A stretch of 64,000 bases of DNA from Acanthosepion lycidas (GCA_963932145.1 OZ010573.1:23778765-23842764), one strand, 5' to 3'; counted from the stretch's first letter, positions 11,401 to 23,159 are shown. Notes: generated by a model from the letters alone, not told the origin. Translations and numbers: made by a program.

Positions 11401-12210
11401 CCATTTGTGCAGTCTTGATGTTAATTGGGAACCAACCAGAAGACACTTCACTATATATGTGTGACAGGCATTCACATGTGGGAATACTTGATTGATAGCA
11501 AGTTACCACGGAGCTTATCTACTGTCACATTCACAATGGCTGAGAAAATAGATCAGCCAAGTATCAAGTAAACATCATATTGCTCATGTCTGTTTACTCC
11601 TCCTACAAATCAAATTTGGCTCCTTCTCATTATCACAATTGAATGGCAAAAGATTTCAGACCCTGGACGAGATTAAGGAGAATATAATAAAGGAGCTGAT
11701 GGTGATTCTAAAAGTGGATTTTGCAGATTGCTTTGGAAATTGGAAGGGATACTAGAACAAAGTATGGGTTCGCAATGAGACAAATTTGAAGAGGACTAAG
11801 GTAACATTTTCCTAGGTAGGCTATTTTTTTTTTCAATTAATATTAAATAGCTGATTCATTTCTGGGACAAACCTTATATTAGTATTTGAATATATTGAGC
11901 AAAAAATAGATCAAGAGTAAGTGTCTACAGGTTCATTTATCATCTTTATAAAAACAACAAGAGATATTTTTGCAATTCAATGATGTGGGTATAAAAAGCA
12001 GTCACCAAAAATTTCAGTATACATTTTTAGAGAATGAAAGAAAAAAAAATCAATTTTCTAAATGAATGAATAATTTTTATTTAGATCATTTTGTAATCAG
12101 TAAAATATGATTCATCAGTAAGATAAGCTATGATACTGAAACAAAAACATGTGACAATAAGAAACCAAATTTTGACTCAAGGAGTCAGTGGGTCTCGATT
12201 GATTGATTTG
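11400..12210. other. Unassigned AT-rich stretch
   Basis: No gene, RNA or transposon end recognised. Confidence 0.5.
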
Positions 12211-12590
12211 TTTTTCATGACTTATCAACCTTTTGCAGGTTATTTACAGCTAGTAAATTTCTTTGGATTGTAAGAATTTTTTTTTTAAGATAATAATGAT
12301 TTTTCTGGTACAAATCCTACTATTTAACTCATAGGTGGGAGGGAAAAAAAGGTGTATTCATACCATATTGAAGGTATTAAAGCACATGTGAATATAATGA
12401 ACCTGAATGGAATTGGAACTTAACTCTCTGATTTCTCATTTCTAGCTGTTTTCCATTATACCACCTGCACATCCAAGCTTACAGCACCTGGAATTCCCAA
12501 GTGGTCACCCATTTAAGTACTGACATTGCTTAACTTTGGTGATCAGACAAGAACAAGTGTCTCAGCACAATATAGCCTTAACAGCAGTGG
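12211..12590 (-). repeat. 5S rRNA/tRNA chimeric SINE, copy 1
   Basis: On the minus strand 12,583-12,477 is 5S rRNA-like: 'gatcaccaaagttaagcaat', then 'gggtgaccacttgggaatt' and 'ggtgctgtaagc', the positions of the 5S internal promoter and 3' end. It lacks about 10 nt of the 5S between 'gcaatgtc' and 'agtact'. A tRNA-like segment follows (about 12,465-12,400) with 'tataatgga' and a B-box-like 'aagttccaattcc', resembling tRNA-Arg. The remaining ~190 bases are a body shared with 33,553-33,917. The order 5S-tRNA-body parallels AmnSINE1. A 5S pseudogene alone would not explain the shared body. Confidence 0.8.
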
Positions 12591-13194
12591 CGTTAGAAAC
12601 CCAGCATCTAAAATAAACAATTCTCTGACATATTTTTTAAAAAAATGTTACAAATTTTATTTTGGTTGAGAGTTTATCAGTTACATTTCAGTGGGTTGTT
12701 TTTTGTTTTCTTTTTGTGGGGGGGGGGTATACCAAATTAAGATTATTATCAGAGAAATACTGTTAAAATGCTCTAACTTGAACAATAAAGTCCAATTAAT
12801 AACTTAATAATAATAATAGTGTGGGGTCTGCATTTAAACTCTCCCTTATTATATAATGATCTGATTCTTGCATATGATTATGCTGAATAACTATTACAGT
12901 CACCAATCCAAGTCTTTCCTGAATTTTATCTGTAAGCTAGAATGAAACATTTTATCCAAAAGATAAAACTACAATTTCGAATATACAGGGAGAGTCAAAC
13001 TTATAAGTACCTTTATTCAAAACATATGAGGTTTAATTAAAATATATATGTACTTTTATAAAAACTATTTCTTTTATTCATAGCCTGACTATTCTTTTAG
13101 TTAAAACAAGATAAATTTACATTTTATAGAAAAAAAGAGAAAGAAGTATTTTATTCATAAGCACCCAAATGACCTTGTAAAAATGAAAAACAAA
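12591..13194. other. Unassigned stretch with one possible transposon end
   Basis: At 12,984 'atacagggagagtcaaact' resembles a Tc1/mariner TIR, but no inverted partner was found. Otherwise only poly-G, poly-A and TAA repeats. Confidence 0.45.
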
Positions 13195-13330
13195 ACTTTG
13201 AAGATAAATTTGTTGAAATGTAAGAACAATTGAAGGACATTTGAAATTACTTGGACACCTAATGAGGAAAAAGGTCTTGGAGAATTAGACATTCACTGGA
13301 TATACTGAAGGCAAAGGAAGCAGTGAAAAA
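13195..13330 (+). mobile_element. RTE LINE 3' fragment
   Basis: The plus strand reads approximately 'LKLLGHLMRKKVLEN.TFTG', equivalent to the conserved RTE tail 'LKFLGHIMRKEGLENLTLTG'. About 130 bases only. Confidence 0.65.
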
Positions 13331-14087
13331 CTGAATAAAAATTCTGTAAATAATTAATGCAATCATTCTTGTCTGGGTCTTGACCAAGTGAAGAATCATG
13401 AAACACTGAGTCAACCTCTGATAAGTATTGTTTTGTTAAGTATACTAAAAACAAGTTCTTTTTTAATATAATTTTATCCACACCCTTTGTTTTCTATGAG
13501 AATGATAGGCTGCTAATAAATTCAAGGTATCAGGTATTTTTAGGCCAACATTTCCTTGTATGATGTTATTTACTGTCTCGTTGAAGGCTAAGTGAGACAG
13601 GTACACTGTGATGAGGACAAAGTGGGTATGAGCAGCAAAATGATTATTCATCAGGAAGAGGGAGTGGAAAATTAAGGGGTATGGACAATGGTGGTGACTG
13701 GAGCCCAATGTTTAGGTAACATTCTTCCTTCTCATCCATCTTCAGAGAAGACAAAAGAAAAAAAAGAAATAAATACAACTGATTATTCATTGTCAAGTCA
13801 TTGGAGGCATGGCCTAACCTCTACTTGTGTAGTCACTGTCAACATTTGAGGAATGATTTTTTTTTGTTACCTGTACTATTTTAAACTGTTAAGGAATGCA
13901 CAAAAGGAGTAATCTACAAAAGGAGTAGCCTGAATATTAACAGATCTCTTCAATGCCAGTCATGGCTCTCTATAGCTTCACATTCTTTGATATATAGAAA
14001 CTGTATATTACAATGTTGAGACTTGTACAAAGGGAAGAGTATGGATGTTAATTGATCAACCAAATAAAAATAAAATGACAATAAATC
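13331..14087. other. Unassigned stretch
   Basis: Minus-strand frames at 13,463-13,708 and 13,950-14,165 have no recognisable domain. No transposon ends seen. Confidence 0.45.
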
Positions 14088-14322
14088 AAGTTGCTCAGTT
14101 GGGAAGACAGTGGGGCTGACATAAAATGATTTTAACCTGTCCTCTTTCTTAATTGAATAACTCAAAGGGCTTTATGATAAATGGCGTCAAGATGGCTAAA
14201 TGTCTTATCTAAAAATCTGGAAAGAAGAAACTCAATTAGTTTAGTGGTTTTTTTTAGATATTAAACATTTTGTGGGGTGATGCTGTAACATGATTTGGAC
14301 TATTTTGCTGTTACACCTGGTA
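14088..14322 (-). mobile_element. Terminal fragment of a Tc1/mariner-like element
   Basis: Matches 23,525-23,690: 'aaaatgattttaacctgt', 'gaaactcaattagtttagtg' and the terminal 'ttacacctggta'. Inverted, the end reads 'taccaggtgtaacagc', comparable to 'tacagggtgtaactgc' in the other copy. No transposase remains here. About 60 bases near 14,155-14,215 are not in the other copy. Confidence 0.65.
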
Positions 14323-14329
14323 TATGCAT

Positions 14330-14430
14330 ATTTATATTTATATATTGGTTAAACACACACACGTATATATATATTTATATATATATATATATATATTGGT
14401 TAAACACACACACACACACACACGTATATA
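14330..14430. repeat. TA/CA compound microsatellite
   Basis: Two blocks of 'attggttaaacacacaca' alternate with TA runs. The minus-strand Tyr/Ile/Cys/Val peptide here is the repeat translated. Confidence 0.85.
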
Positions 14431-14734
14431 TATATTTATGAATACAAAATAATTAAAATGAATATAAAATTTGTATATTTGAATTTGAAAAATAACATTT
14501 TCACATGTGTTCTTGATAATGACCAAGATATTTTGTTAGACATTATTCAAACAAAAATAGAAAAAAACAAAACAACATGACCTTTGGACAATTTCTCCCC
14601 AATTTCGATTCAGATGTGCAGCAACTTATTTGGAAAATTCAATGAAAAATTTAAACTGACAGGCCACTTGAGTTGAATTTAATACAATTTATTTAAATAA
14701 GTTCTTTCTGCTTAAATATACACAGCCTGCTACT

Positions 14735-15206
14735 TCCATTTTCTGAGTACATCTGTCTAATAAGGAAGCAACCCAATCCCTATCACAGATAGCTGCTCAG
14801 GCACATTTGTGTTTATTCAACACCCACAGAGCCCACCTGTGGTTTATACTGCAACTATGCTGAGCAGACCTTAGTTACAGTTTATGGGAGAGAGCACATA
14901 ATCTGGCATGATCAGCAGTCTGAACACTGCAAGTATACTCAAACCCTTGGTCATGATGACTTGTGACTTTGTGCTAGCACAAACATCAAGATCTTCCAAA
15001 CAGTACCATCTACCCAATTCTATTCACAAAGCTTGGGGCAACCTGTGGGGTGGGTTTTAGTACTTTCCAAAGGTTCTGCATTCTGTTATTGCCTCCCCAA
15101 GCCGATAACATCAAGAAGCTACCTCTCCGACAAATTAACCATGGTCAGATTCAAACCCAGCTCTCATGGTTAGAAAGTGAACACTCTAATTCCTTGGCCA
15201 TGCACC

Positions 15207-15208
<2 letters not shown>
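14735..15208 (-). repeat. tRNA-derived SINE, family B, near full length (copy 1)
   Basis: On the minus strand the head is 'tgcatggccaaggaatta' (A-box-like) followed by 'gggtttgaatctgacc' (B box). The ~400-base body includes 'ctgctgatcatgccagatta', 'gggctctgtgggtgttgaa' and 'gcctgagcagctatctg'. The second copy is at 59,062-59,540 (plus). Both heads abut a TA microsatellite. The length and long shared domain recall the Ceph-domain SINEs described from squid and cuttlefish; that link is inference. Confidence 0.8.
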
Positions 15209-15242
<34 letters not shown>

Positions 15243-15262
15243 TATACATATATATATACACA
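15209..15262. repeat. TA/CA microsatellite
   Basis: TA run with CA interruptions directly upstream of the SINE head. Encoded Tyr/Ile repeats are not genes. Confidence 0.9.
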
Positions 15263-15647
15263 TACACACTATCATAGAAAGGATAATAAAAATTGTCAGA
15301 TGGGTACACTTCCCAAAATCTGATCACATGACTAAACGTCAGAAATTTTTTAATCACTTCTTAGATGAACCAAGCTTCCTCCATCATAAAAATAAAATAA
15401 CACTATATTCTTTGATAATTTGAATCCTATTTAATAATAATGTTCATTATAAATAAACATAAACAATAATACAATTCTTGTAGCAGGAAATAATGTATCA
15501 AGTATGAAGAACAAGGAAGTAATGTTTCAAATACTTCTAAAGACATGAACATTCCAACATCAAGTGTTACATCAATCACTAAAACTAATGAAAACAAAGA
15601 ATTTATAAAAGCTATAATTGATAACCTGTTTCTTACCACAATTGCTT

Positions 15648-15680
<33 letters not shown>

Positions 15681-15929
15681 GGGGGGGAAAGATATATGAG
15701 TAGAAAGAGTTTTTATGCAATGCATTACGTCCTTTAGGATTTCATCAGACTAAAGTTTGTTTCCACTGATGTGATTACACATCCGAATGAATGAGAGATG
15801 CTGGAACAGAATAAATTTGCATCTAGCCAGATTTCTTATGTCTCCCTATTCTTGACAGTATTTTATTAGCAGTGTGGAATATTTGATAACAAAAATGGTG
15901 GAAATAAAAACAAAAAAAAAAAAAATCTA
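15263..15929. other. Unassigned stretch with TC/TA repeat at 15,648-15,680
   Basis: A (CT)n run passes into (TA)n. No gene recognised. Confidence 0.5.
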
Positions 15930-16031
15930 TTAGGTTGGTGTAAAAATAATGACGTAATAATGTTGTTTTTTGACGTATTTTTCAACGTCAAAAAACGACA
16001 TTATTACGTCATTATTTTTGCACCAACCTAA
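15930..16031. mobile_element. Mariner-type palindromic MITE, 102 bp (copy 2)
   Basis: TIR 'ttaggttggtgtaaaaataa' is inverted at the right end. Almost the whole element folds on itself through 'gacgtaataatg' and the central 'ttttttgacg...cgtcaaaaaa'. Flanked by TA on both sides. Confidence 0.9.
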
Positions 16032-17256
16032 TAAATGAAATCAGCTTAATTATTTATATACCTAAAACACATCTAAAAAATTTTTTTTTAAATTTTAAAA
16101 TTTCCAGTGTCTTTTGTTCATGCATATGTGTAAACAAACTCAGTCCAATGAATGAAATGCATCACACAAAATCTTTTTCCACTTTCTTCCAAAATTGTTC
16201 TTGATATATAAAAATCTTTATATTGTTATATATATATATATATTAAAATAAATAGAAAGAACAATAAGATTTATAATCCACTGTTCTTATTAATTTTTAT
16301 ATTTAAAAAATAGTGCTGAATACAATTCTGCAGAGCATAAATATTATAAATTTACTAATTTAAAAATCTGATCCCATTGCTACACAGGAATTACCATGTT
16401 TCAAAACTAAAAACTTCAAATTTAATTATAGAATTAAATTAAAATCCCTTGTACTGTTTCATTTTCAAGCAAATTTTGGAATAACTTATTTTGAAATTTA
16501 CTGAGTTTTATAAGCACATACATTCTTAATATTAGTTGCTAAGGTTATGGGGAAATTCAATCATTTTGACAAGGGGTGGTATTGAATTTCCCACTTGTTT
16601 CCTGTTTAGGATTGGATTTCTGGTTTCTTCTAAAGTCTCTGTAATTTTATTTACTAATTATTTTTTTCCTCAATAGGAGTAGATAGGTTCACCTATCACC
16701 TGGATCACACTCCTCCTTGGTCTTATGAACAGGAGCAGAGGTCTATCTCTTGTTCCCTGTTTAGGACTGGGTTTCTGGTTACTTCTAAAGTCTTTTCATT
16801 CTCTTTCTCCCCAGTAGCCCTTTGCATCTTAGTGACAATATAACCTTGTTTGGGGTGAATTGATAAAAAAATAAAAGTACCAATAAACTTTATACTAGCT
16901 GCACATCATACACTTTGAAGTAAAGGTCTGTAAAATATGAAAATAATTCTGATACACTCTTTGATACTTTGACTGACCATATTTTCTTACATGAGAAAAA
17001 TTTTGAACAGATCAGAAAGGTAAGAAGCACTTACTTGGTTTTTTGCTGGCAGAAATGTATGGCATCTGAAAGAAGGGCACAAAGTTTGGCCAATTTGTGT
17101 CCTTCACTTGCCTGCTGCTCCTAAAATAGAAAATTAGGAAATTTTATAGAAAAGAGGGACCTTTGTGTTGGAGCTTCATATTGGATTGGTTGATTTTACA
17201 GTATGTCAACTCTTATTGGGTCATTAATGTTGAAATCAGTTTATTTTTTATTGATA
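16032..17256. other. Unassigned AT-rich stretch with a short direct duplication
   Basis: A ~45-base block starting 'ccctgtttagga' and containing 'ttctaaagtc' occurs at 16,600 and 16,755. A minus-strand piece of dispersed repeat R is at 16,798-16,865. No gene recognised. Confidence 0.5.
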
Positions 17257-17628
17257 TACAGGGTGTCCATAAAGTTCGTGTGCACCTAAAAAAATTATAT
17301 CTTTATTTGTATTTGCGCTAGAAATAATCTGTAAAAAATGTTATAAATATTAATGTACCTAGTTTTAAGTATAGCTAAAATAACTAATGTGGTTTCAGGC
17401 ATTACTGTAAATCAGTTGGCAAATGTTTTCCATGAACTGCAAAATCGTATTACCCTTTGTATTGCTAATGATGGAGGACATATGGAAACTTAAATAAAAT
17501 TTCAATAAAACCTTAAAAAAAATATAGATTTACTTCTTTCTAATCCTTTTTACAAATTATTTTTATCGCAAATACAAATAAAGTTATAAATTTTCTAAAG
17601 TGCACACGAACTTTACGGACACCCTGTA
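17257..17628 (+). mobile_element. Tc1/mariner-like non-autonomous element with ~29-bp TIRs
   Basis: The left end 'tacagggtgtccataaag' followed by 'ttcgtgtgcac' is inverted at the right end, with one obvious mismatch (a/g). TA lies at each border. Near 17,430 the plus strand encodes 'LQNRITLCIANDGGHMET', which resembles the last residues of a mariner-like transposase, so this is a 372-bp internal-deletion derivative retaining the gene's 3' end. Confidence 0.85.
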
Positions 17629-18454
17629 TTTGAAACTATAAGCATTTACTACATTAGTACTTTAAATTTGAGTTTGCAAGCATTTATTTGGCATGTGCCC
17701 CTTTTTGAGGGGAGGGATCTTACCTGTCTGCAGGAGTTGCAGTTGGCATATCTAATCCACAGAATGGAATTGAACATATTGAATATTAACAACTGTAAGC
17801 AAAAAGGTAAAAAACACAAACAATTTCATTCTCAACAGAAAGGCAATTTTTATGTCCTATGCCAATAAAAAGAACTGAAGTAACATCTTCCTGATTTTTT
17901 AATATCTTTGGCACTAAGAAAATGTTTTATTCTATATATACAACATGTCTTTTACATACCTTGGTATTTAGATGAGATATAGCATAAAAGATGAAAAAAA
18001 AAAATTGAACATAGAATAGGCTGTGCTAGGGATAGTTTTGTACAATACCACAAAGTGCTGCAAAACCAAAGCATTAACCTAAAAACTTGAGTTATGTTCT
18101 TAAAAAAATTGAATTTTCCAAATACTTTATTCTTTTGCTTTCATTTCCAAATGAGATCTATACACGTTCTGATAACATCTTTATCACAGGCTGATAATTT
18201 AATGCAGATATTCTCTCAATCAAAAAGATCCAAACAGATTTTAGAACAGTTCCTTGGGACCGATTTAATAGATTTCAAATGGCTGGTATATTTACTGAAA
18301 AGTAGAATGAAATTTACACACTGATTTTGTCTGCCTATTTTAATGTTAAAAATCTATCTCAAACTGGTATTATGTATACAATAATGTTATTCTCTCAGTA
18401 ACACTTGCATTAATTCTTGACCATAGAAAAGTAAATAATAATCCCATATACATA
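17629..18454. other. Unassigned stretch
   Basis: Plus-strand frames at 17,668-17,868 and 18,094-18,324 carry no family signature. Confidence 0.45.
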
Positions 18455-18945
18455 AACAAACATTCAAATCACCCAGCTAATGTAAGTATTATTAAGTTAA
18501 ATAATTTTTATATACCAATATCTATTAGCATAATAATTACAACTAATTCTAGCAATATAAAAATATTTAATGAAGATAAAAAATATATGAATCAGCATGA
18601 AGAAAAAGTGACTATTCGAATAAATTAGAATATATAGCTAAAAACAATACATACAAAAACTAAAGAAAAGGACATATAATTTGGTTTAACCCACCTTATA
18701 ATAATAAAAGCAAAAATAGGAAAAATTAATTGAGAAATAGTTCTGTACAAATAGTAAACTATCAAAAATCATTGACAAAAATACAGTCCAAATCAGTTAT
18801 AGTAGTATAAATAATATGGAGAAAATAATAAATAAACATAATAAAAAAAATATTAAATGAAAATAATCATAGTTATAATAACACAAATCTACAAGATAGT
18901 AATAATAATTGTAATTCTTGAAACAAAAACAACTGTCCTCTAATA
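18455..18945 (+). mobile_element. Penelope-like retroelement fragment, Neptune type (fossil)
   Basis: The plus strand shows 'NKHSNHPANVSIIKLNNF', then an Asn/Ser-rich stretch with 'KIFNEDKKYMNQ', then 'HIIWFNPPYNNKSK'. Near the right edge 'CNS.NKNNCPL' is the Cys linker. This is the same domain order as at 1,500-2,330 and 60,480-61,205. It is broken and passes without a gap into a Jockey LINE fragment. Confidence 0.65.
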
Positions 18946-19400
18946 ATAGGCATCTATGCAGACAACACTACTATTTACTCCTGTCTCAATAGTAAATCTG
19001 GTATTGCTGACAAAACTAACTTGGCTGTTGGTTGACTGGGGCAGGAAATGGCCTGTAAAATTTAATGTCACCAAAATGAAACTGTTCTCATTTACCCACC
19101 ATAGAGAACACTCCCTGCTTCCTATCAGCATGGCTGATGCATAACTCCACAAGAGTGTCTCTCTGCCTGCTTTGTCTCATGCTTTAATTTGATCTGAGGT
19201 GGAACAACTACAGTGAATCAATAGCTTCATCTATCACAAGGAAAGTTGGTTCTCTGTGTCGTGCCAGAAGGTTTTTCTAACCTGAATCCATCCTTCAAAT
19301 CTACAAATCAACAATTCATCCTTGCATTGAATACTGTTGTTATCTGTTGGCCTCACTGTTTATCTCAAGGTCCTTGACATGTAAACAAATATAAAACTCA
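18946..19400 (+). mobile_element. Jockey-type LINE fragment
   Basis: The plus strand begins at the catalytic region, 'GIYADNTTIYSCLNSKSG' (an F/YADD-type motif with the second Asp changed to Asn), then 'LPISMADA', 'VPEGFSNLNPSF' and 'EYCCYLLA'-like sequence in shifting frames. This is the stretch between the palm and the C-terminal tail. It begins abruptly and ends near 19,400. Confidence 0.75.
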
Positions 19401-19672
19401 GGAACATGTGTGAGTCTATAAAGGAATTTAAAAGATGCAAAAATTAAAACGTAAAAAATACAGAAATCAGAAATATATTTATTTAATTAATGGACCCTTG
19501 AATAGTGGATGTTTCTACAAAACTTCAAAGTCAAGGACAAAAGAAAAACACCAAAGATTGCTATGTACAATTACAGTTAAGTAATTTTTTGTATAAAATA
19601 ATACGATCAATGCTCTATTTTTAATATTGAGCACTTTCCTTCAATTTTGGATTATTACAGTCTTAAATCTTC

Positions 19673-19727
<55 letters not shown>
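19401..19727. repeat. Unassigned DNA ending in a ~54-bp TA microsatellite
   Basis: No gene recognised. The TA tract (about 19,674-19,727) immediately precedes foldback copy 2. Confidence 0.7.
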
Positions 19728-19730
<3 letters not shown>

Positions 19731-20052
19731 AAAAAATTTAGTTTTAAGTATGTTATATTTATGGGTAAAAGTGCTGAATATCAGAAATAGGGCATAGGTA
19801 AATATAAACTTTGACACTGAGGTCAATGCTGACAGTCTGTTTCAGGCTTGAACGAAATCTTCAGTTGTGTGTGTTGGATGTTAGCTTGAATATTTATATA
19901 TGCTTGTTAATGGGGTATTATAGGTATATAACCCTGCTACCCATAATGACCTGCATGTATAGTCATGGAACCATCCAACACACATAGCCTGAAGATGTGT
20001 TCAAGTATAAAGCAGACTGTGACCATTTGTACTTGACCCCAGTGTCCACTCA
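19728..20052 (+). repeat. Foldback repeat family A, copy 2 (longest)
   Basis: Leader 'tatatttatgggtaaaagtg' is followed by a palindrome with arms 'gaggtcaatgctgacagtct' on the left and 'cagactgtgaccatttgtac' on the right. The arms extend inward to 'tgtgtgtgttggatg' and 'catccaacacaca'. About 105 bases of loop lie between. Flanked left by TA and right by CA/TA repeats. Confidence 0.75.
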
Positions 20053-20066
20053 CACACACACACGTG

Positions 20067-20121
<55 letters not shown>
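20053..20121. repeat. CA/TA microsatellite
   Basis: A (CA)n run passes into a long (TA)n. It forms the tail side of SINE family C. Confidence 0.9.
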
Positions 20122-20126
<5 letters not shown>

Positions 20127-20340
20127 GACATTCTTTATGTTTATATATTCTTTTTATAGATACAAATATTTAAGTAAATGCTCTGTTTATAATAAACAGT
20201 ATTAATAACATTTAACAGTCTGAATATCTGAGAAATTTTCATTGAAAATATGCGTCCTTCGACAGGAATCGAACCTGTATCCTAATGGAACCGTCATATA
20301 GCCTGATGTGCTTTACTGATTGAGTCACAGAGGAGCATTT
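20122..20340 (-). repeat. tRNA-derived SINE, family C, with well-preserved tRNA-like head
   Basis: On the minus strand the head (about 20,335-20,253) shows 'tgactcaatcagtaaagc' in the D-arm/A-box position and 'acaggttcgattcctgt', a perfect five-pair T arm with a consensus B box. The acceptor arms pair at six of seven positions. The variable region is long, and the anticodon loop lacks a proper U33, so it is not a functional tRNA gene. The body ('aatgaaaatttctcagat...') is shared with 52,440-52,578, and both copies end in TA runs. Confidence 0.65.
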
Positions 20341-20514
20341 CAGTTAGCAAGGTCGATTTTATTGTTTTTAAACTACAATTCTCCATTATTTTCTCCTGTA
20401 CATTCATATCTGCTCAATGCATATACAAATGTAAAAAGAATGTATAAACATAAAAAAATGTCTTAAAATAATTGTTGGACTTTGTCCATTTCATAATATA
20501 TATATAGTATGCTA

Positions 20515-21195
20515 GACAAAAATATACACATAAAGAGCTACCCAAAAGTCTGTAGGATGTAACCATGAAAAATAGTTAATCTTAAATTTTACAACTTTCC
20601 TCCCTTTTATAAGAGGATGGAAAATGTGACACTGAAATCTGAAGGCACATTGGAATAGTAAAAGGTGCCTTCCAAAAGCTAAGCAAAGTATTAAAAAACA
20701 GGAAAATTTTGTTAGAAACAAACAAAAGAGTGCAGAAATGTTATGTAATATCAGTTCTCCTATATGGCATTGAATACTGAATAATCTCCTCATAGATGAA
20801 GAAGAGACTCAAGGCAACTGAAATGTGATTTGACAGGGGGATATTGAGAATACCACCAATTGAACATGGGGACAAAGTTTTAAAGAAAATGGTAACAAAA
20901 ATGACTGTAATCAGAAAGAAATAGTTGAAATTTCTAGAATCCGAATTCCTAGGGTACATAATGAGGAAAATAGGGCTTGGAGAATTTGACACTCACAGGA
21001 CATATTAAAGGCAAGACGGACATAGGAAAGAAGCAAATAACCTACCTAACAAGTTTGTGTAAATGGTTGGCAGAACAGGGAGTAAGAGGGATAGCAAAAA
21101 GACAATTCTAACTCAGAGTTACAAAGGACAGGAAGTTGTGGAGAGCTATGATCACTGACATCTGAAGGAACACACAGGTAGAAGAAGAAACAGTC
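20515..21195 (+). mobile_element. RTE-type LINE 3' fragment
   Basis: The plus strand reads 'LLYGIEYWI', 'KRLKATEM.F.RGILRIP', 'LGYIMRKIGLENLTLTGHI', 'YLTSLCKWLAEQGVRGIAK' and 'VTKDRKLWRAMITDI' in several frames. This is the C-terminal tail of RTE reverse transcriptase. It faces two minus-strand RTE copies across a minisatellite. Confidence 0.75.
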
Positions 21196-21339
21196 CTTCT
21201 TATCTCAGACTGATTTACAAAGTGTAATATCAAAGCACTGTATTACATTAGGTTTTTGCATGCTGATTAAATTCTCTGAAATTTTGGTAATGAATTCATA
21301 TCTGTCTTTTAATGAATTCTTTATCATACAATTAAAGTA

Positions 21340-21836
21340 CAACTGAAGCTTAAATAACACTCTCTATATATGCATATTTCTTAAATAACACTCTCAATAT
21401 ATGGATATTTCTTAAATATCTCTCTATATATGCATATTTCTTAAATATCTCTCTATATATGCTTTTTTCTTAAATAACACTCTCTATATATGCATATTTC
21501 TTAAATATCTCTCTCTATATGCATATTTCTTAAATAACACTCTCAATATATGCATATTTCTTAAATAACACTCTCAATATATGCATATTCCTTAAATAAC
21601 ACTCTCTATATATGCATATTTCTAAAATATCTCTCTATATATGCATATTTCTTAAATAACACTCTCTATATATGCATATTTCTTAAATATCTCTCTCTAT
21701 ATGCATATTTCTTAAATAACACTCTCAATATATGCATATTTCTTAAATAACACTCTCTATATATGCATATTTCTTAAATATCTCTCTATATATGCATATT
21801 TCTTAAATAACACTCTCTATATATGCATATTTCTTT
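21340..21836. repeat. ~30-bp minisatellite at a LINE 3' end
   Basis: About 16 alternating units: a longer one containing 'aacactctctatatatgcat' plus 'atttcttaaat', and a shorter one in which 'aacac' is missing. The array stops exactly at the 3' end of the minus-strand RTE copy ('tttatttgctgtgtccctcc'). Confidence 0.9.
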
Positions 21837-22608
21837 TATTTGCTGTGTCCCTCCAGGACGTAGGTGATCATGTCTCTCCACATCTCATTTTTTTTGTCTT
21901 TTTGTTATTTTTTCCAAACCCTGTTCTGCCATCCATCCGCTCAAGCTCATCAGGTATGTTTCAAGCTGCTTTCCTCTCTCCCTCTTTCCCTCAATCTGCC
22001 CTGTGAGTATAAGGTTTTCTAAGCCTCCTCCCTCATTATGTTCTCCAGAAATTTCAACTGCCTCTCTCTGATGTTAAGTATGAGTTTCCTTTTCATTTCC
22101 ATTCTCTCCAAAACTTCACTCTTGCTGACATGTTCAGTCCATGGTATCCTCAGCATCTTTCTGTAAAACCACATTTCTATTGCTTCAAGTCTCATCTTGG
22201 AGGAGATTCTCCAGCATTCACTGCCATACAGGAAGACAGATATCACGTAACATTTCAGTTCTCTTTTCTGTTTCCAATGAAACTTTTCTGTCTCTCAATA
22301 CTCTGCCTAGCTTTTGGAATGCATCCTTAGCTATCCCAATACATCTTTGGATCTCAGTGTTGCACATTCTGTCCTCTGTTAGAACACTTCACAGATATTT
22401 AAATTTCTGTACCTGCTTGATTTTAGTATTCCCAACCTTGCATTTTAGGCTCATCCATTTTTCTGATAGTCATGCATTCTGTCTTTTTGTAGTTTATGCT
22501 TAGTCCCTTCTTCTTGCTTTCCTTCACTACCTTCTGTAGGGGGTTTTATAGTTTCCTTTTTGTGTCTGCTATCAGCACTGTGTCATCTGCATATCTTATA
22601 TTAAGATT
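21837..22608 (-). mobile_element. RTE-type LINE 3' fragment with a readable C-terminus
   Basis: The minus strand at 22,246-22,019 gives 75 codons including 'LYGSECWRISSKMRLEAIEM', 'YRKMLRIPWTEHVS' and 'RERQLKFLENIMREEA', a standard RTE tail. The upper edge (22,608) meets a second RTE 3' end, so one copy inserted next to or into the other. Confidence 0.8.
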
Positions 22609-23015
22609 GATGACCTCCTCCTTTTATGTGCCATGGCCCTTCAGGACATAAGTGATCATGGCTCTCCACTTCCCCTATCCTTTGTAGTTCTCAATATGTT
22701 TTGTCCTTTTACTACTTCTCCCAAACCCTGTTCTGTCATCCACTTGCTTAAGCCTGCTAGGTGTGTCATGTGTTGCTTTCCCTTGTCTCTCTTTCCCTCT
22801 ATCTGCCCTGTGAGTATCAGATTCTCTAAGCCCTCCTTTCTCATTACATATCCCAGAAATCTCAGCTGCCTCTTCCTGCTGTTAAGTGTAAGTTTCCTCC
22901 TTGTTTGCATCCTCTCCAGAAACTCATTGTTGCTCACATGTTTGCTCTATGGTATCCTTAGCATCCTTCTGTAGAACCATACCTCTGTTGCCTTGGGTCT
23001 CTTCTTCATATGACC
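22609..23015 (-). mobile_element. Second RTE-type LINE 3' fragment, same orientation
   Basis: The minus strand at 22,937-22,656 reads 'SRKRQLRFLGYVMRKEGLEN', then 'LILTGQIEGKRDKGKQ', 'LAGLSKWMTEQGLGE' and 'ILRTTKDR'. The 3' end is at 'cctccttttatgtgccatgg' (about 22,617). Confidence 0.8.
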
Positions 23016-23159
23016 TTAGCTTTTCTAAAAAAAAATTCAGGTGCTGGTGTTTAGGTTTTCTATACAGCATTTTAAAGCATCACAATTTAAAATTAACTAT
23101 CATTCACTTCTGGACTTTATTTTGAGAGACAAGACATTATTCCAGGAACATTTTCTAAC

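Noticed and set aside
12477-12583. Functional 5S rRNA gene
   Set aside because: About 10 nt are missing, there are many substitutions and no downstream T-run terminator, and the shared body in the second copy marks it as a SINE head.
12984-13020. Tc1/mariner element starting 'tacagggagagtc'
   Set aside because: No inverted partner found within 1.5 kb on either side.
20253-20335. Functional tRNA gene
   Set aside because: The T arm and B box are good, but the anticodon loop is irregular, the variable region is overlong and the acceptor stem has a mismatch. The linked body recurs elsewhere.
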